The position numbers were made by a program, and so were the translations under genes. Shown in pieces: positions 62,421-64,000 of a stretch of 64,000 bases of DNA (position 1 is its first letter; each line of letters starts with the position of its first letter). This DNA comes from Liquidambar formosana (Eukaryota > Streptophyta > Magnoliopsida > Saxifragales > Altingiaceae): contig CM077832.1 of NCBI GenBank assembly GCA_039720395.1, positions 30,355,316-30,419,315 of the forward strand. The letters run 5' to 3'. The notes below the pieces were generated by a model, which had not been told where the DNA came from, did no database searches, and was given only the letters and a program-made list of their open reading frames with translations.

Positions 62421-62831
62421 TGATGTGCTAGAATTAGCATGCTGATGTATACTATAGTCTACTGTCCAGCATATTTTCACTTGCAACTTGTTTCTAGAAG
62501 CTTTAATATGTAACCAATAGATTCTATAGTTAGTTATTTGTTAGTTTGAATTAGTTAGAAGTAGTTAATTGTAACTAAAGGTTGTTACAAGTTAGTTGGT
62601 TAGTTAAGGGAGTTATTTACAACTAGAATCTCTATAAATAGGACTGTTATTTGTCTTTTCAACTAGTTTTTGATTAGTAACAGATTTATGATTCATTATA
62701 GAGAGCTTTAAGCTTCTCTCTCTAAAAATCAAAGATCCTCTTGTAATTTTCCTTCACTTTCTCTTCCATTTTCTCTCATTTTCTAGCACTTTCTTGCTAG
62801 AATTGTTGACTCGATGGTTTGGTTTTCATCA
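62421..62831 (+). repeat. 3' LTR of the deleted gypsy element
   Basis: 411 bp, TGATGTGC...TTTTCATCA, with an intact TATA box CTATAAATAG at about 62632-62641 and followed by the right GAAGA duplication. Confidence 0.9.
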
Positions 62832-62836
62832 GAAGA

Positions 62837-63061
62837 ATTAGCAACAGAGCGACAGGAAGGGTGCGGAAATCCTCTATGGAAAGAGTTTTATAATTATAGG
62901 TTCTCTATAGTGAAGTCTTATCCCTCTCACCCATGCTTTTTCCCCACATTCATGGGGTTTTCCATGTAAATTTGTGTGTGTCTCTCTCCCCAAGTTCGAT
63001 TTCTTTGTTTTGTGTTATTGTGTTTAGCTATGACCCTGTGGGAAGAAAGACAAATCACCCT
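62837..63061. other. Intergenic, nothing recognised
   Basis: No gene or clear repeat. The 67-codon open frame 62933-63136 is not recognised. Confidence 0.3.
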
Positions 63062-64000
63062 GTAGACACCCCCTTTTTTACCGCCCGACATTTTGAATCT
63101 CTTTTAAGCATGGTGATGAAGGGTGGCGCTAAGTGAAATTTTGATGAACGATTTTCAAACAATCGATGCGATCACAACTCAACCAAAGTTAAAAACTAAG
63201 TGTACAACTACAAATGTGCATACGCATATTTCTTTTGAGCGTACGCACATTAGAATTAAGCCCGTCTTCTTCTTGTTTTGGTATCCTCCTTACCTTTTGA
63301 GGGTGTTACCTATTTGATAGCCGCCCTATGATGGCTGGAATCTCTTAGAAACCATTCCCAACCCTAATGAAACCCTAAGCAACCCCTATAAATATATCAT
63401 TTTTCAACCTGGAAAGGGATCCTCGGAGCCACCATCTCTTACCTCCCTAAAAACTGAGAAGTAAAACTAAAGAGAAGACTTTTTGAGGACTGATCTGGTC
63501 GTGCAGGCTTGGAGAATAAAGCTCACCAAAGTTCACATTTTGTTACCACCCAACCTGAGGGTAATTAGCACTTCTCTACTAATTTTCTTAAGATTTGGAA
63601 TGATACATGAATTTTTCCTGGTTATTTAAACATTTATGTATGATGCTTGCATGATTTTCATTCTCGGTTCTTGAATATATTATGGTCACATGTGTTTTAT
63701 ATGCTTGGGCTTCTTACGTGAGCACATGAACAAGCATTCATGGTAGAAGTAAATTATATTGAGGCTTTCATGTTCAATTCCTGTTATGCATTCACCCATT
63801 TTTTCATCTATTTTCAATTCGTTCTGGCATATTAGATTAGGGATTAGTTCATTTTAATCTTAGTTGTTCTTAACTGATTTGTTACAAGTGTTTAGATTTG
63901 TAGTATTTATTCATTTGGTTATCCTAATTATCCCATATAGATATAGGATCCAATTATTCCCTTAAATGTGTTGCTTCATGTGTTTTAATTAATGTCTCGC
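63062..64000 (+). mobile_element. Start of a gypsy-type LTR, cut by the window end
   Basis: Begins TGTAGACACCCCC, like the minus-strand LTRs at 26504 and 48381. A TATA box (CCTATAAATATATC, 63386-63399) is followed by CACC/GAGA-rich leader sequence, as in an LTR U3-R region. The end is outside the window. Family as for the other two, Tat/Ogre-type by inference. Confidence 0.45.

Larger units (their letters stand above)
59498..62831 (+). mobile_element. Internally deleted Ty3/gypsy LTR retrotransposon
   Basis: A 3334-bp element with LTRs at 59498-59911 and 62421-62831, primer-binding site TGGTATCAGAGC at 59914-59925, purine-rich tract at 62408-62418 and perfect 5-bp duplications GAAGA (59493-59497, 62832-62836). 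Interior remnants in family order: gag start, RT N-terminal edge, integrase C-terminal end. Protease, most of RT, RNase H and the integrase core are missing, so it is non-autonomous. LTRs differ by several percent by eye, including indels, so the insertion is much older than the copia element. Confidence 0.9.

Overview
The window is nuclear DNA from a plant, most likely a woody eudicot; I cannot name the species. The evidence is AT-rich, transposon-packed intergenic sequence, plant Ty1/copia, Ty3/gypsy, L1, hAT, Mutator, CACTA and SINE families, and plant-specific receptor-kinase genes. All gene starts, domains and repeat boundaries were read by eye; no database search was run.

The real host genes are three intronless paralogues on the + strand: 15616-17931, 31455-33797 and 51124-53448. 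All encode G-type (bulb) lectin S-receptor-like serine/threonine kinases of the RLK1/LECRK type: signal peptide, B-lectin ectodomain, Cys-rich EGF-like and PAN-like segments, one membrane helix and a cytosolic non-RD kinase. Similarity extends several hundred bases upstream and about 1-1.5 kb downstream of each gene, so the array arose by tandem segmental duplication. Mobile-element insertions act as markers: a 5'-truncated retroposon in the 3' flank is shared by genes 1 and 2 but missing at gene 3, while an L1 fragment lies upstream of genes 2 and 3.

Layout. 1-4.9 kb: a decayed L1 element (minus strand) containing a MITE, an unclassified repeat and an hAT element. 4.9-13.7 kb: a CACTA MITE, a 1.67 kb solo LTR, two Mutator-like elements (8587-9762 and 9942-11394), another MITE and a palindromic minisatellite. 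13.7-19.7 kb: gene 1, with a foldback element in its promoter and an hAT in its 3' flank. 19.7-28.9 kb: MITEs, LTR-like repeats and long minisatellites. 28.9-43.1 kb: gene 2, whose 3' UTR is split by a young, intact Ty1/copia element (33823-41874). 43.1-50.1 kb: fossils of L1, copia and gypsy, and a second L1 fragment holding a SINE, an LTR-like insert and a MITE. 50.1-54.4 kb: gene 3. 54.4-59.5 kb: no recognised gene. 59.5-62.8 kb: a complete-ended but internally deleted Ty3/gypsy element. 63.06 kb to the end: the start of another LTR.

I see no CRISPR array, rRNA, tRNA gene or clearly new biological system. The most informative content is the layered insertion history of the receptor-kinase cluster and the damaged 3' end of gene 2.
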